Below are positions 17,774-28,023 of a stretch of DNA of 64,000 nucleotides, in pieces. This stretch comes from Streptomyces coacervatus (GTDB lineage Bacteria; Actinomycetota; Actinomycetes; Streptomycetales; Streptomycetaceae). The notes under the pieces were generated by a model that was given only the letters and a program-made list of their open reading frames with translations, made no database searches and was not told where the DNA came from. The translations under genes and the position numbers were made by a program. Positions within the stretch are counted from its first letter, which is position 1. The number at the start of each line of letters is the position of its first letter. The DNA lies in assembly GCF_029223485.1 (NCBI RefSeq), contig NZ_JARHTP010000015.1, positions 214,903 through 278,902 on the forward strand, given 5' to 3'.

Positions 17774-19059
17774 GCAGGGACGTCCTCTCGGATTACCGCT
17801 GAGTCGTTCAGATGTGCGCCGACGTGGCTGGTCAGCTCCCAGTCGTTGCGGCCGCGTTGCTCACGCCAGACGGCGCGGATCGCGGCCCCGGCAAGGAGGA
17901 CCTGGTAGAAGGGGCCGCCCACGACGAGCTTGAGGTAGTGGACGAGGCGGACTCGGAGGCCGTACTGCTTGCCGAAGTCGTGCAGTCCGACCACCTCGAA
18001 GACGAAGGTGACCGCGGCAGTGACCAGCGGCAGGAAGGTGAGGAAGGCGATCCCGACCGGTACGTCGAGGAAGAGCGCGACCGCCGCGTTGAGCGGAATG
18101 ACGACCCCTGAGAAGGCCTGCAGGAACGGCGTCATCAGCGTGTACCGGGCGAGCAACCGCTGCCCGAAGCCCGGGAGTTGCTTCCAGTCCTTCTTCCGGT
18201 AGACCTGCAGGAAGCCCTGGTTCCAGCGGGTGCGCTGCTTGAGCAGCGACATCAGCGAGCCGGGGGTCTCCTCCCGGGTCACCATGTCGGAGTCGTAGGC
18301 GACGACGACCTTCTTGCCGACGGACGACAGCCGCACGCCCAGGTCGCAGTCCTCGGCAAGGCAGTCGGGGTCCCAGCCGTCGGCTTCCCGCAGCACGTCC
18401 GTACGTACGAAGACGGTGTTGCCGCCGAGCGGGATGAACCCCTTCTGCGCGTGCAGATGCAATCGCGACCGGAACCAGAAGAAGTACTCCAGGCAGTTGC
18501 GCAGGGAGTACCAGCTGGAGTGGAAGTTGATGAGCTGGACGCCGCCCTGCACGACGTCCGCGCGGGTCGTCCGGAAGGCGTGGTCGACGTGCGCGAGGAG
18601 CTCGGGGTGGACCTGGTCCTCGGCGTCGAAGACTCCCACGACATCGCCGCGGCAGTGCGGCAGCGCCGTGTTCATGGCCTTCGGCTTGTTCTTCTTCTCA
18701 TGGGTGTCCACGACGACCCGGACGCGCGCATCGCGTTCGGCGGCCGCCTCGGCCACCGCCGTGGTCTCGGGGTCGTCGTGCCCCACGATCACGATGATCT
18801 CGAAGTCGGTGTGTGTGGACTCCAGCAGCCGCTGGATGGTGTGGTCCAGCACGGCCTGCTCGTGCCGCGCCGGAAGCAGCAGCGAGAACGAGACGTGCTC
18901 GTCACCGTCCGGTCTGCTGAACCGGGTGGAGGCGAGCACTTCGGGCGTACGCCACGCGTGCATCTGCCACCACAAGGTGAAGGCCGCCATCCAGAACAAG
19001 GCCAGCGAGACGGCAGCGATGAAGACAGACGTCAGCAACAGATCCCCCCAGATCCCCAA
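17770..19059 (-). CDS. membrane-bound processive GT2 glycosyltransferase
   Basis: 429 residues: one N-terminal helix, a cytosolic GT-A domain, then three or four C-terminal helices, the layout of cellulose/chitin/hyaluronan synthases in compact form. Visible motifs are LLLPARHE, VVGVFDAEDQVHP (DxD type), AEDCDLGVRL (general base) and QRTRWNQG (QxxRW), the last marking processive inverting enzymes. It is the first gene of the four-gene minus-strand operon. The start at 19059 is TTG; an alternative TTG at 19038, seven codons in, has GGGGGGATC before it. Comparison with the CslA-GlxA pair of streptomycetes suggests a hyphal surface polysaccharide, by inference. Confidence 0.85.
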   Translation of the reverse strand: MGIWGDLLLTSVFIAAVSLALFWMAAFTLWWQMHAWRTPEVLASTRFSRPDGDEHVSFSLLLPARHEQAVLDHTIQRLLESTHTDFEIIVIVGHDDPETTAVAEAAAERDARVRVVVDTHEKKNKPKAMNTALPHCRGDVVGVFDAEDQVHPELLAHVDHAFRTTRADVVQGGVQLINFHSSWYSLRNCLEYFFWFRSRLHLHAQKGFIPLGGNTVFVRTDVLREADGWDPDCLAEDCDLGVRLSSVGKKVVVAYDSDMVTREETPGSLMSLLKQRTRWNQGFLQVYRKKDWKQLPGFGQRLLARYTLMTPFLQAFSGVVIPLNAAVALFLDVPVGIAFLTFLPLVTAAVTFVFEVVGLHDFGKQYGLRVRLVHYLKLVVGGPFYQVLLAGAAIRAVWREQRGRNDWELTSHVGAHLNDSAVIREDVPA

Positions 19060-19070
19060 TGCCCCCTGCC

Positions 19071-19101
19071 GCGACAGTGAGTCACTTTTGTCGCGTCACT
19101 G
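19071..19101. promoter_or_regulatory. nested inverted repeats upstream of the glycan operon, BldD-like
   Basis: AGTGA-G-TCACT (19076-19086) is a perfect palindrome matching the classical AGTGA(n)TCACC description of BldD sites. Around it GCGACA (19071-19076) pairs with TGTCGC (19089-19094), and CAGTGA (19075-19080) with TCACTG (19096-19101). The element is 12-40 nt before the first gene of the operon. Regulator assignment is inference. Confidence 0.45.
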
Positions 19102-19230
19102 TGCAGAGGTTAGGGGGAATCTATGAAGTAATCAGGCCGATTCAATGAAGAGCGCGTTTCATCACAACGCTGCCCCAGAGTGAACAATTCGCACTGCAAT
19201 TGCGTGAACTCTTGTCGTTTTCCGGCCGTT

Positions 19231-21264
<2,034 letters not shown>

Positions 21265-21481
21265 GTGTCCATCCTGCCGCAGGACCCCGGGCAGCGGGCG
21301 TCAGGCCTGTCGCGGGACGGTGACGTCGGGGTTTTCCGGTGCCCGGGCCCGGAACAGGCTCGGCTCACCGGGGCACGCCGATGCACGCCGCGGTACGTCG
21401 ATGATCGCTGCCCTCTCGCGCTGACGGCTTCCCCGAAGGACACTCGTAGGCAAAGGAGTTGCCGCCGGAGGGGGACGTGAC

Positions 21482-24400
21482 ATGCGGGACAGCCATCGGG
21501 CGGACGCCGAACGGCTGTTGGCCCGGGCCGTGGAGGAAGAGGTGCGCCGCTCCGGCGGACGCACCGACGGAACGGTACTGCTGTCGCGCTCGCGCGGCGC
21601 GCTGGACGCGATGGCCCAGACGGCCGCCGAGGAGTACGAGGCCTATACGCGCGCGCTGGACGAGGCGGGGGCCGGCCGGCTGACCTTCGGGCAGCGGTAC
21701 GCGCAGGAGGGATCCGGAACTCCCCTGCTGGTGGCGGCCGTTGCCGCGGTCGCGGCGGCGGTGGCCGACCTGGCCTTCGGCACGGACACCGGCACGGCCG
21801 TGGGGGTGGGTGTGACCGTCGGTGTCGTCGGCGCCGCGGCGACCGTGATCAAGGTGGCCGGCTCCCATCTGCCCGCCGCGCACCATCGCGCCGGCGCCGC
21901 GAGCCAGCCCGGCGGGCCGGAACAGCTGCGCCTGCAGTGGCTGACGGCGCTGGAGGTGCGCGGCATCCGCCCCTTCCTCGACCAACAGCGCGTCCTCGCC
22001 GCCTCCACCGGCCCGAAGAAGACGGGGCCGCAGCTGCGCGGCACGGACAAGAGCGCGGCGGCCCGCGGGCGCAACGTACTGACCCAGTCGTTCGGCCAAC
22101 TCCCGGAGCCCGCGGGCGCGTTCGCGGGACGGCGGCAGGAGATGGCGCGGATCCGGCAGTGGGTGCAGGCGGCCCGCGCGAGCACGGAGACCCGCCCGAC
22201 GGTGGTGGTGCTGCACGGCACGCCCGGCAGCGGCCGTACGACCCTCGCCGTACGCGCCACACACGACCTGAAGGACTACTTCCGCGGCGCCTGCGTCGTC
22301 GACCTGCGCGGCGGCAGTCCGGAGGAGCCGCCGCTGTCCACCCGGGACGCCCTGCTGCACCTGCTGAACCGGCTGGGCGCGCCGCGCGAGCAGCTGCTGT
22401 TCCGTGAGCGTTCCTCCCCCGACCAGCAGGTCAAGCGGCTGAGCGAGCTGTACCACCAGCATCTGACGGGCCTGCCGGTCACGATCGTCCTCGAGGACGC
22501 CTCGGACCCCGAACAGATCCGTACGCTCGTCCCCGAGCGCTCCGACAGCCTGGTCCTGGTCACCGCCCGCGAGCCCCTCGAACTGCCCTCCGACCTCCAG
22601 GCCCATGTGCACGAACTGCCGGTCGAGGCGCTGGACCCGGCGGGCGCGGAAGAGCTGCTGGCCGCGGCGGCCCAGGACAGCTCCGGGCCGTACGACGCCG
22701 ATTCGGCCGAGCGGATCAGGGAATTGTGCGGCGGGCTGCCGCTGGCGCTGAGCATCGCGGGCTCGTCGCTGGGCCCGCGCTCACCGCGTCAACTGGCCAC
22801 GGATCTCGCGGCATACGGCCCCGTCGAGCCGATCGAGCGCGTGCTGTGGCTGCGCTACACCGACCAGTCGGAGGCGGCCCGCCGGCTGCTGCGCCGACTG
22901 GCCCTGGCCGGCCGTGCCTCCCTCGGCGGTGCCGCGGCCGCCTCGCTGCTGGCGACGGACGAGTCGGAGGCGACCCGCCACCTGGTCGCGCTCTCCCGGG
23001 CCGGCCTGATCGACCATGTGCGCGGCAGCCGCTACCGCCTCCACGACCTGGTGCGGGCCTTCGCCCACGCCCGTCTCCTCGACGAGGAGGAGGCCACCGA
23101 GCGCACGGCCGCGCAGGAACGCCTGATCGTGAACTACGCCGACCTGGCCGACTCGGTGCTGCGCCTGGTCGACGGCAACATGTCCACCCGCTCGGACCGC
23201 TTCAGCCCGCACGGCTTCACCTCCCTGGACGAGGCGCTGCGCTGGCTGGATGACGAGTCGAGCTTCATCACGTCCACCCTGCGGCACGCGGAGGGCGTGA
23301 ACCAGGCGGCGCTGCTGAACCTGCTGGGCGCGCTGTGCGACTACTGCCTGCTGCGCGGCGACCTCTATCGCCTGGGCGAGATCAGCGAACTGGCGCAGGC
23401 CGTCGACCAGGGCCTGCTGGTCCGCTCGGTGCAGTGGCGCACGGGCATCGCGGCCCGTCAGCTCGGCGAGCTGGACAAGGCGCGTACGACGCTGACCTCG
23501 GTGGTCGACCTGTACCTGGAGGCGCACCACGACGCGGGCGCGGCCCGAGCCCTGTGCTCGCTCGGCATCACCCTGCACCACCAGGGCAACCTCACGGAGG
23601 CCGCGGCCAAGCTCCGCGAGGCGCTGGACCTCCAGGCACCCCCCGAGCTGGCCACGGACCGCGGCTGGACGATGCACGCCCTGGCGGCGGTGGAACGCGA
23701 CCGCGGCCATGTCCCGGAGGCCCTGCGCCTGCTCACCGAGTCCCTGGTCCTGCACCACGCGGGCGAGTCCGTGCACGGCGAGGCCTGGGCCCACTTCCAG
23801 CTCGGCCAGCTGTCCCTGCGCATGGGCGACGTCCCGCGCGCGGAGTCCGAGCTGAACGCGGCCCTCGACCGGTACGGCCGCACCCGCGACGCCCGCGGCG
23901 AGGCCTGGGCCCTCACCCAGCTGGCCCGCGCCCGACTCGTCGCCGGGGACCCGTCCCAGGCGGTGGACGGCCTGCGCCGGGCGGCGTCCAGGCACCGCGA
24001 CAACGAGGACGCGCGCGGCGAGGCCTGGACGGCCTACTACCTGGGCCAGGCCCTGGAGGAGACGGGCAACCTCGACCACGCGGTCCGCGAGCTGGAACGT
24101 TCCCGCACGATGTTCTCGCGGATGCGGGACGTCTACGGCCTGGCGTGCGCCAGGCATCACTCGGCCCGCGTGACCCGCGACCAGCGCGCGGCCCAGACGG
24201 GCTCGCTGCGCAACTCCGGTTTCGCCCGCCAGCTCCTGGTCGACGCCCGAGCCGACTTCCACCGCGTCGGCGTCGCGCACGGCGAGGCATGGACCTGCCT
24301 GGAACTGGCGGTGGTCGACGCGGGCAATGCCCGTACCCAGCAGGCTCTGGCCCTGTGCGACGAGGCGGTGGGCCTGTTCACGTCGTACGGCGACCACCGC

Positions 24401-24682
24401 GGCGAGGACTGGGCCCGGTTCCTGCGCTGCACCCTGCTCCCCTACGCGGCCCCCGGCGGCCTGGAGATCGGCACGGCGGTTGCCCAGGAGGAACTGGCCC
24501 AGCTCTCCCGCGCCGGCCACCCACTGCGGGACCGGAAGCTCGACGACTACGTGGAGGCGTACCAGCTGCTGCTGGAGCGGGGCGTGAGCCTGGAGGACGG
24601 CTGGCAGGCCTGGCGGCTCGGGATGGTGCCGAGCCGGCATGCACGGGAGGTGATGGGGGTGGCGGTACCGGCCACGCACTGA
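21482..24682 (+). CDS. STAND-class ATPase with TPR array and N-terminal membrane hairpin
   Basis: 1066 residues, ATG behind GGAGGGGG. Order: helical N-terminus (1-75), two hydrophobic segments (81-99, 104-126) likely forming a membrane hairpin, a linker with a conserved-looking RGIRPFLDQQRVLAAS block (160-175), then an NB-ARC-type NTPase: Walker A GTPGSGRTT (246-254), Walker B region VTIVLEDASD (about 335), GLPLALSIAG (about 419) and a winged-helix segment ending RYRLHDLVRAFAHARLL. From about 610 on are tetratricopeptide repeats, several with the signature GEAW (HGEAWAHFQ, RGEAWALTQ, RGEAWTAYY, HGEAWTCLE). These proteins are signal-sensing switches; some act in regulation, others in anti-phage defence. 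No effector enzyme domain is visible. Monocistronic. Confidence 0.85.
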   Translation: MRDSHRADAERLLARAVEEEVRRSGGRTDGTVLLSRSRGALDAMAQTAAEEYEAYTRALDEAGAGRLTFGQRYAQEGSGTPLLVAAVAAVAAAVADLAFGTDTGTAVGVGVTVGVVGAAATVIKVAGSHLPAAHHRAGAASQPGGPEQLRLQWLTALEVRGIRPFLDQQRVLAASTGPKKTGPQLRGTDKSAAARGRNVLTQSFGQLPEPAGAFAGRRQEMARIRQWVQAARASTETRPTVVVLHGTPGSGRTTLAVRATHDLKDYFRGACVVDLRGGSPEEPPLSTRDALLHLLNRLGAPREQLLFRERSSPDQQVKRLSELYHQHLTGLPVTIVLEDASDPEQIRTLVPERSDSLVLVTAREPLELPSDLQAHVHELPVEALDPAGAEELLAAAAQDSSGPYDADSAERIRELCGGLPLALSIAGSSLGPRSPRQLATDLAAYGPVEPIERVLWLRYTDQSEAARRLLRRLALAGRASLGGAAAASLLATDESEATRHLVALSRAGLIDHVRGSRYRLHDLVRAFAHARLLDEEEATERTAAQERLIVNYADLADSVLRLVDGNMSTRSDRFSPHGFTSLDEALRWLDDESSFITSTLRHAEGVNQAALLNLLGALCDYCLLRGDLYRLGEISELAQAVDQGLLVRSVQWRTGIAARQLGELDKARTTLTSVVDLYLEAHHDAGAARALCSLGITLHHQGNLTEAAAKLREALDLQAPPELATDRGWTMHALAAVERDRGHVPEALRLLTESLVLHHAGESVHGEAWAHFQLGQLSLRMGDVPRAESELNAALDRYGRTRDARGEAWALTQLARARLVAGDPSQAVDGLRRAASRHRDNEDARGEAWTAYYLGQALEETGNLDHAVRELERSRTMFSRMRDVYGLACARHHSARVTRDQRAAQTGSLRNSGFARQLLVDARADFHRVGVAHGEAWTCLELAVVDAGNARTQQALALCDEAVGLFTSYGDHRGEDWARFLRCTLLPYAAPGGLEIGTAVAQEELAQLSRAGHPLRDRKLDDYVEAYQLLLERGVSLEDGWQAWRLGMVPSRHAREVMGVAVPATH

Positions 24683-24712
24683 CCGCCGGCCACCCCCGCT
24701 CCCACGGCGCCG

Positions 24713-24952
24713 TCAGCTCTGGCGTGCCTCGGAGTCGGCGGAGGACTCCGCGGAATCGGCGTCCGCGTCCGCCGGCTCCTTGAAGTCCACCTTGCCCATG
24801 TGCTTGCTCATGGACTTCATCAGTGCCCACACCGCCAGGGCCATCGCCGCGAAGACGATGAAGCCGAGGACGCCGGGGGTGACCTTGTTCTCGTCCACCT
24901 CCTTGGCGAGGGGGACGAGATGCGTCATTGCCAGGCTCACGCTTGCGCTCAT
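24713..24952 (-). CDS. small single-pass membrane protein (79 aa)
   Basis: Starts 1 nt after the mca stop (TGACATGAG), suggesting cotranslation. The chosen ATG is at 24952; a later Met at 24928 (MTHLVPLAKE) is also possible. One hydrophobic helix at about residues 29-45 (GVLGFIVFAAMALAVWALM) is followed by a short basic patch (KSMSKHMGK) and an acidic, Ala/Asp/Ser-rich tail. Topology is probably C-terminus inside. No known function; constant association with mca would be the main clue. Confidence 0.7.
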   Translation of the reverse strand: MSASVSLAMTHLVPLAKEVDENKVTPGVLGFIVFAAMALAVWALMKSMSKHMGKVDFKEPADADADSAESSADSEARQS

Positions 24953-24953
24953 G

Positions 24954-25835
24954 TCAGGCATTGTCGCGGACGCCCGCAAAGAGGTCGTCCTCGGGGAGGG
25001 AGGTATCGACGAGCGACTTCGCGAGCTCGTACTCCTCCGTCGGCCAGACCTCCTTCTGGATCTCCATCGGGACCTTGAACCAGCCCCCGTCGGGGTCGAT
25101 CTGCGTGGCGTGGGCGATCAGCGCCTTGTCGCGGATCTCGAAGAACTCGGCGCACGGGATGTGCGTGGTCAGCGTGCGCTCCGTGCGCTCGAACTCCTTC
25201 CAGCGCTCCAGCCACTCCCCGTACGGCGACTCCAGGCCGCGGTCCAGCAGCGCGTTGTGCAGCGCCTCGGTGCGGGGGCGGTTGAAGCCCTGGTTGTAGT
25301 AGAGCTTCAGCGGCTGGTAGATCGGCCCGAACTCGGACTCCGGGTACTTCTCGGTGTCCGCCGCGCCCTCGAACGCCACCATCGAGATCTTGTGGGTCAT
25401 GATGTGGTCGGGGTGCGGGTAGCCGCCATTCTCGTCGTAGGTGGTGATCACCTGGGGACGGAAGGAGCGGATCTGCTTCACCAGCTCGCCGGCCGCCTTG
25501 TCGACGTCCTCCAGCGCGAAGCAGCCCTCGGGCAGCGGGGGCAGCGGGTCGCCCTCAGGCAGACCGGAGTCGACGAAGCCGAGCCACTCCTGCCCCACCC
25601 CGAGGATCTCGCGAGCCTCGTCCATCTCCTTCTTGCGTACCTCGTGGATGTGCTCCTCGATGTACTTGTCGCCCTGCAGCTTGGGATTGAGGATGGAGCC
25701 GCGCTCCCCGCCCGTGCAGGTCACGACCAGCACGTCCACCCCCTCGGACACGTACTTCGCCATGGTGGCCGCGCCCTTGCTCGACTCGTCGTCGGGGTGG
25801 GCGTGCACGGCCATCAGTCGCAGCTGGTCAGTCAA
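24954..25835 (-). CDS. mca: mycothiol S-conjugate amidase
   Basis: 293 residues. Zinc-dependent LmbE/MshB-like deacetylase fold with the metal motif AHPDDESSKG near the N-terminus, TCTGGERGS, and the catalytic HPDHIMTH segment; length and the C-terminal DLFAGVRDN tail fit Mca rather than MshB. It cleaves mycothiol S-conjugates into glucosaminyl-inositol and a mercapturic acid for export, detoxifying electrophiles. Translation begins at a TTG (25835) with GAGG upstream; an internal ATG lies seven codons later. Followed by the 79-aa membrane protein, and divergent from the DUF4307 gene. Confidence 0.93.
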   Translation of the reverse strand: MTDQLRLMAVHAHPDDESSKGAATMAKYVSEGVDVLVVTCTGGERGSILNPKLQGDKYIEEHIHEVRKKEMDEAREILGVGQEWLGFVDSGLPEGDPLPPLPEGCFALEDVDKAAGELVKQIRSFRPQVITTYDENGGYPHPDHIMTHKISMVAFEGAADTEKYPESEFGPIYQPLKLYYNQGFNRPRTEALHNALLDRGLESPYGEWLERWKEFERTERTLTTHIPCAEFFEIRDKALIAHATQIDPDGGWFKVPMEIQKEVWPTEEYELAKSLVDTSLPEDDLFAGVRDNA

Positions 25836-26003
25836 GACTCAATCCTCGGTAAGTCGGCGCCCGGTGTGAACCGGCGCAATCTAAAGGGGTCGTCCCGCAG
25901 GGACGTCGTTGAGGGGTGGCGGTCGGGCGGCGGGCGGGAGGCTTCTATAGTGACCGAATCGGGGGGCGAAAAATTCCGGGGTCCGGTTTCCGAGAGGACG
26001 ATC

Positions 26004-26402
26004 ATGAGTACGGCGAGCACGCGGCTGCCCGAGGGCCGCTACGGCCGCTCCTCGGACGAGCGCGCCGACCGCAAGCTCAAGATCACCGGGGCCGTCCTCG
26101 CGGCCGCGCTGCTGGCCCTGGTCGGCTACTTCGCCTACCACTACGTCGGCCAGAACAAGATCAGCGCCGAGGTGATCACCTTCGATGCGCAGAAGGACTC
26201 GGTGCAGGTGCATCTGGAGGTCCGCAAGGACGCCGACGCCACCGGCTACTGCACCATCCGCTCCCAGGCGAAGGACGGGTCCGAGGTGGGCCGGGCCGAC
26301 TTCCGCTTCGGCGGACACGCCACGCGCATCGACAAGGTCGTCACGCTCCGTACGACGTCGGCGGGCACCACGGCAGAGCTGCTCGGCTGCCACGCCGACT
26401 GA
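26004..26402 (+). CDS. DUF4307 membrane-anchored protein
   Basis: 132 residues from ATG 26004 (a longer in-frame opening upstream runs through the antisense mca gene and is rejected). About 30 cytosolic residues, one membrane helix (about 29-48, ITGAVLAAALLALVGYFAYHY) and an extracytoplasmic beta-rich domain with two cysteines (GYCTIRSQ and LGCHAD) that could pair. The layout and its place divergent to mca fit the actinobacterial DUF4307 family. Function unknown; a link to mycothiol metabolism or envelope redox state is only suggested by position. Confidence 0.83.
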   Translation: MSTASTRLPEGRYGRSSDERADRKLKITGAVLAAALLALVGYFAYHYVGQNKISAEVITFDAQKDSVQVHLEVRKDADATGYCTIRSQAKDGSEVGRADFRFGGHATRIDKVVTLRTTSAGTTAELLGCHAD

Positions 26403-26616
26403 CGCCGACCGGCCTCGGCCGTGACGACCGCCTCGGCTGTCTCGGCCGTCTCAGCCGGAATACAGAGGCTGTGACCTGCGTTGACGTAATTCTGATGGCT
26501 TATGTCCTCCCCCTTCAGCCGCTGAATTGTTAGGCTCGTGGTTTCGCCCATCCGTGAAGGAACATTCTTCTGGGTAGGGCGATGCTTTGTATTCCCAGTA
26601 CCTACGAGGAGCACCT

Positions 26617-27117
26617 GTGACCCAGACCAGCGAGAACGTCACCTGGCTGACCCAGGAGGCGTACAACCAGCTCAGGGCCGAGCTGGAGTACCTGTCTGGT
26701 CCTGCGCGTACGGAGATCGCCGCCAAGATCGCCGCCGCGCGCGAGGAGGGCGACCTGCGTGAGAACGGCGGGTACCACGCGGCCAAGGAAGAGCAGGGCA
26801 AGCAGGAGCTCCGTGTGCGCCAGCTGACCCAGCTCCTGGAGAACGCCAAGGTCGGCGAAGCCCCGGCGTCGGCGGACGGCGCCGTGGCGCCCGGCATGGT
26901 CGTGACGATCGCCTTCGACGGCGACGAGGACGACACCATGACCTTCCTGCTCGCCTCGCGCGAGTACGCGAGCTCCGACATCGAGACGTACTCGCCGCAG
27001 TCCCCGCTGGGTTCCGGCGTGATCGGCCACAAGGTCGGCGAGGACGCGGAGTACGAGCTGCCGAACGGCAAGAAGGCCTCGGTGACGATCCTCAAGGCCG
27101 AGCCCTACACCGGCTGA
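26617..27117 (+). CDS. greA: transcription elongation factor GreA
   Basis: 166 residues from the GTG at 26617, preceded by GAGGAG; the longer opening at 26587 lacks a site. The N-terminal coiled coil (residues ~8-80) carries the acidic tip AAREEGDLRENGGYHAA, whose Asp/Glu residues stimulate transcript cleavage by RNA polymerase. The C-terminal FKBP-like domain has SPLGSGVIGHKVGEDAEYELP. It rescues backtracked polymerase. The N-terminal sequence TWLTQEAYNQLRAELEYL is the actinobacterial form. Own transcription unit, terminated by the hairpin at 27142. Confidence 0.95.
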   Translation: MTQTSENVTWLTQEAYNQLRAELEYLSGPARTEIAAKIAAAREEGDLRENGGYHAAKEEQGKQELRVRQLTQLLENAKVGEAPASADGAVAPGMVVTIAFDGDEDDTMTFLLASREYASSDIETYSPQSPLGSGVIGHKVGEDAEYELPNGKKASVTILKAEPYTG

Positions 27118-27141
27118 CCCCAAGCGCGCCCTGCTTGGCGA

Positions 27142-27170
27142 GCCCCCGGCGTCCTGGTGACGCCGGGGGC
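27142..27170. terminator. bidirectional terminator hairpin
   Basis: GCCCCCGGCGTC-CTGGT-GACGCCGGGGGC: 12-bp perfect stem between the convergent greA and ABC permease genes. There is no T run, as is common in this group. Confidence 0.85.
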
Positions 27171-27177
27171 GTCGTAG

Positions 27178-28023
27178 TCATGCCGTCGCGGAACGGTACT
27201 TCCGGACCGCCAGGGTCCGGAATATGAGGATGATCAGGAACGAGTAGATCAGGGAGGCCCACACGGGGTGCGCCATGGGCCAGGCGTCCGAGGGCGAGAC
27301 GCCGGGGTTGCCGAAGAGCTTGCGGCAGGCCTGGACCGTCGCACTGAACGGGTTCCACTCGGCTATGTGGCGCAGCCAGGGAGTCATGCGGCTGGAGTCC
27401 ACGAACGCGTTCGAGATGAACGTGACCGGGAACAGCCAGATCAGACCGCCGGAGGTGGCCGCCTCGGGAGTGCGGACGGTCAGGCCGATGACGGCACCGA
27501 TCCAGGTGAACGCGTATCCGGTCAGAAGCAGCAGACCGAAGGCGCCGAGCACCTCACCGATGTTGGTGTGGGTACGCCATCCGACCAGCAGGGCCACCAG
27601 GGCCAGCACGAACAGCGTGAGTGCCGTCTGCACCAGGTCGGCCAGCGTTCGCCCGGTCAGCACCGCGCCGCGCGCCATGGGCAGCGAGCGGAAACGGTCG
27701 ATGAGGCCCTTGTGCATGTCGTCGGCGATACCCGCACCCGCACCCGCGGTGGCGAAGGTGACCGTCTGGGCGAAGATCCCGGCCATCAGGAAATTGCGGT
27801 AGACCACAGGGTCCGTGGTGCCGCCGATGTTCATGGAACCGCCGAACACATAGCTGAACAGCACCACGAACATGATCGGCTGGATGAGGCCGAAGATGAC
27901 CATCTCGGGGATCCGGGACATGCGGATCAGGTTGCGTTTGGCGACGACCAGCGAGTCGCGGATCGACTGGCTGACCGGGTTCGCGGGCGGTGCGACCCGT
28001 ACGGCGTCGGTGACGGCGCTCAC
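27178..28023 (-). CDS. ABC-2 type exporter permease (DrrB-like)
   Basis: 281 residues from GTG 28023, which overlaps the ATPase stop by 4 nt. Six hydrophobic segments (IPEMVIFGLIQPIMFVVLF, AGIFAQTVTFATAGAGAGIA, LFVLALVALLVGW, GLLLLTGYAFTWIGAVIGL and others) with the ABC-2 signature around MHKGLIDRFRSLPMARGAVLTGRTLADL. It pairs with the DrrA-type ATPase to export a hydrophobic compound, by analogy with daunorubicin resistance pumps. The substrate is unknown, and no biosynthetic genes are nearby, so general detoxification is the simplest reading. Confidence 0.9.
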   Translation of the reverse strand: MSAVTDAVRVAPPANPVSQSIRDSLVVAKRNLIRMSRIPEMVIFGLIQPIMFVVLFSYVFGGSMNIGGTTDPVVYRNFLMAGIFAQTVTFATAGAGAGIADDMHKGLIDRFRSLPMARGAVLTGRTLADLVQTALTLFVLALVALLVGWRTHTNIGEVLGAFGLLLLTGYAFTWIGAVIGLTVRTPEAATSGGLIWLFPVTFISNAFVDSSRMTPWLRHIAEWNPFSATVQACRKLFGNPGVSPSDAWPMAHPVWASLIYSFLIILIFRTLAVRKYRSATA

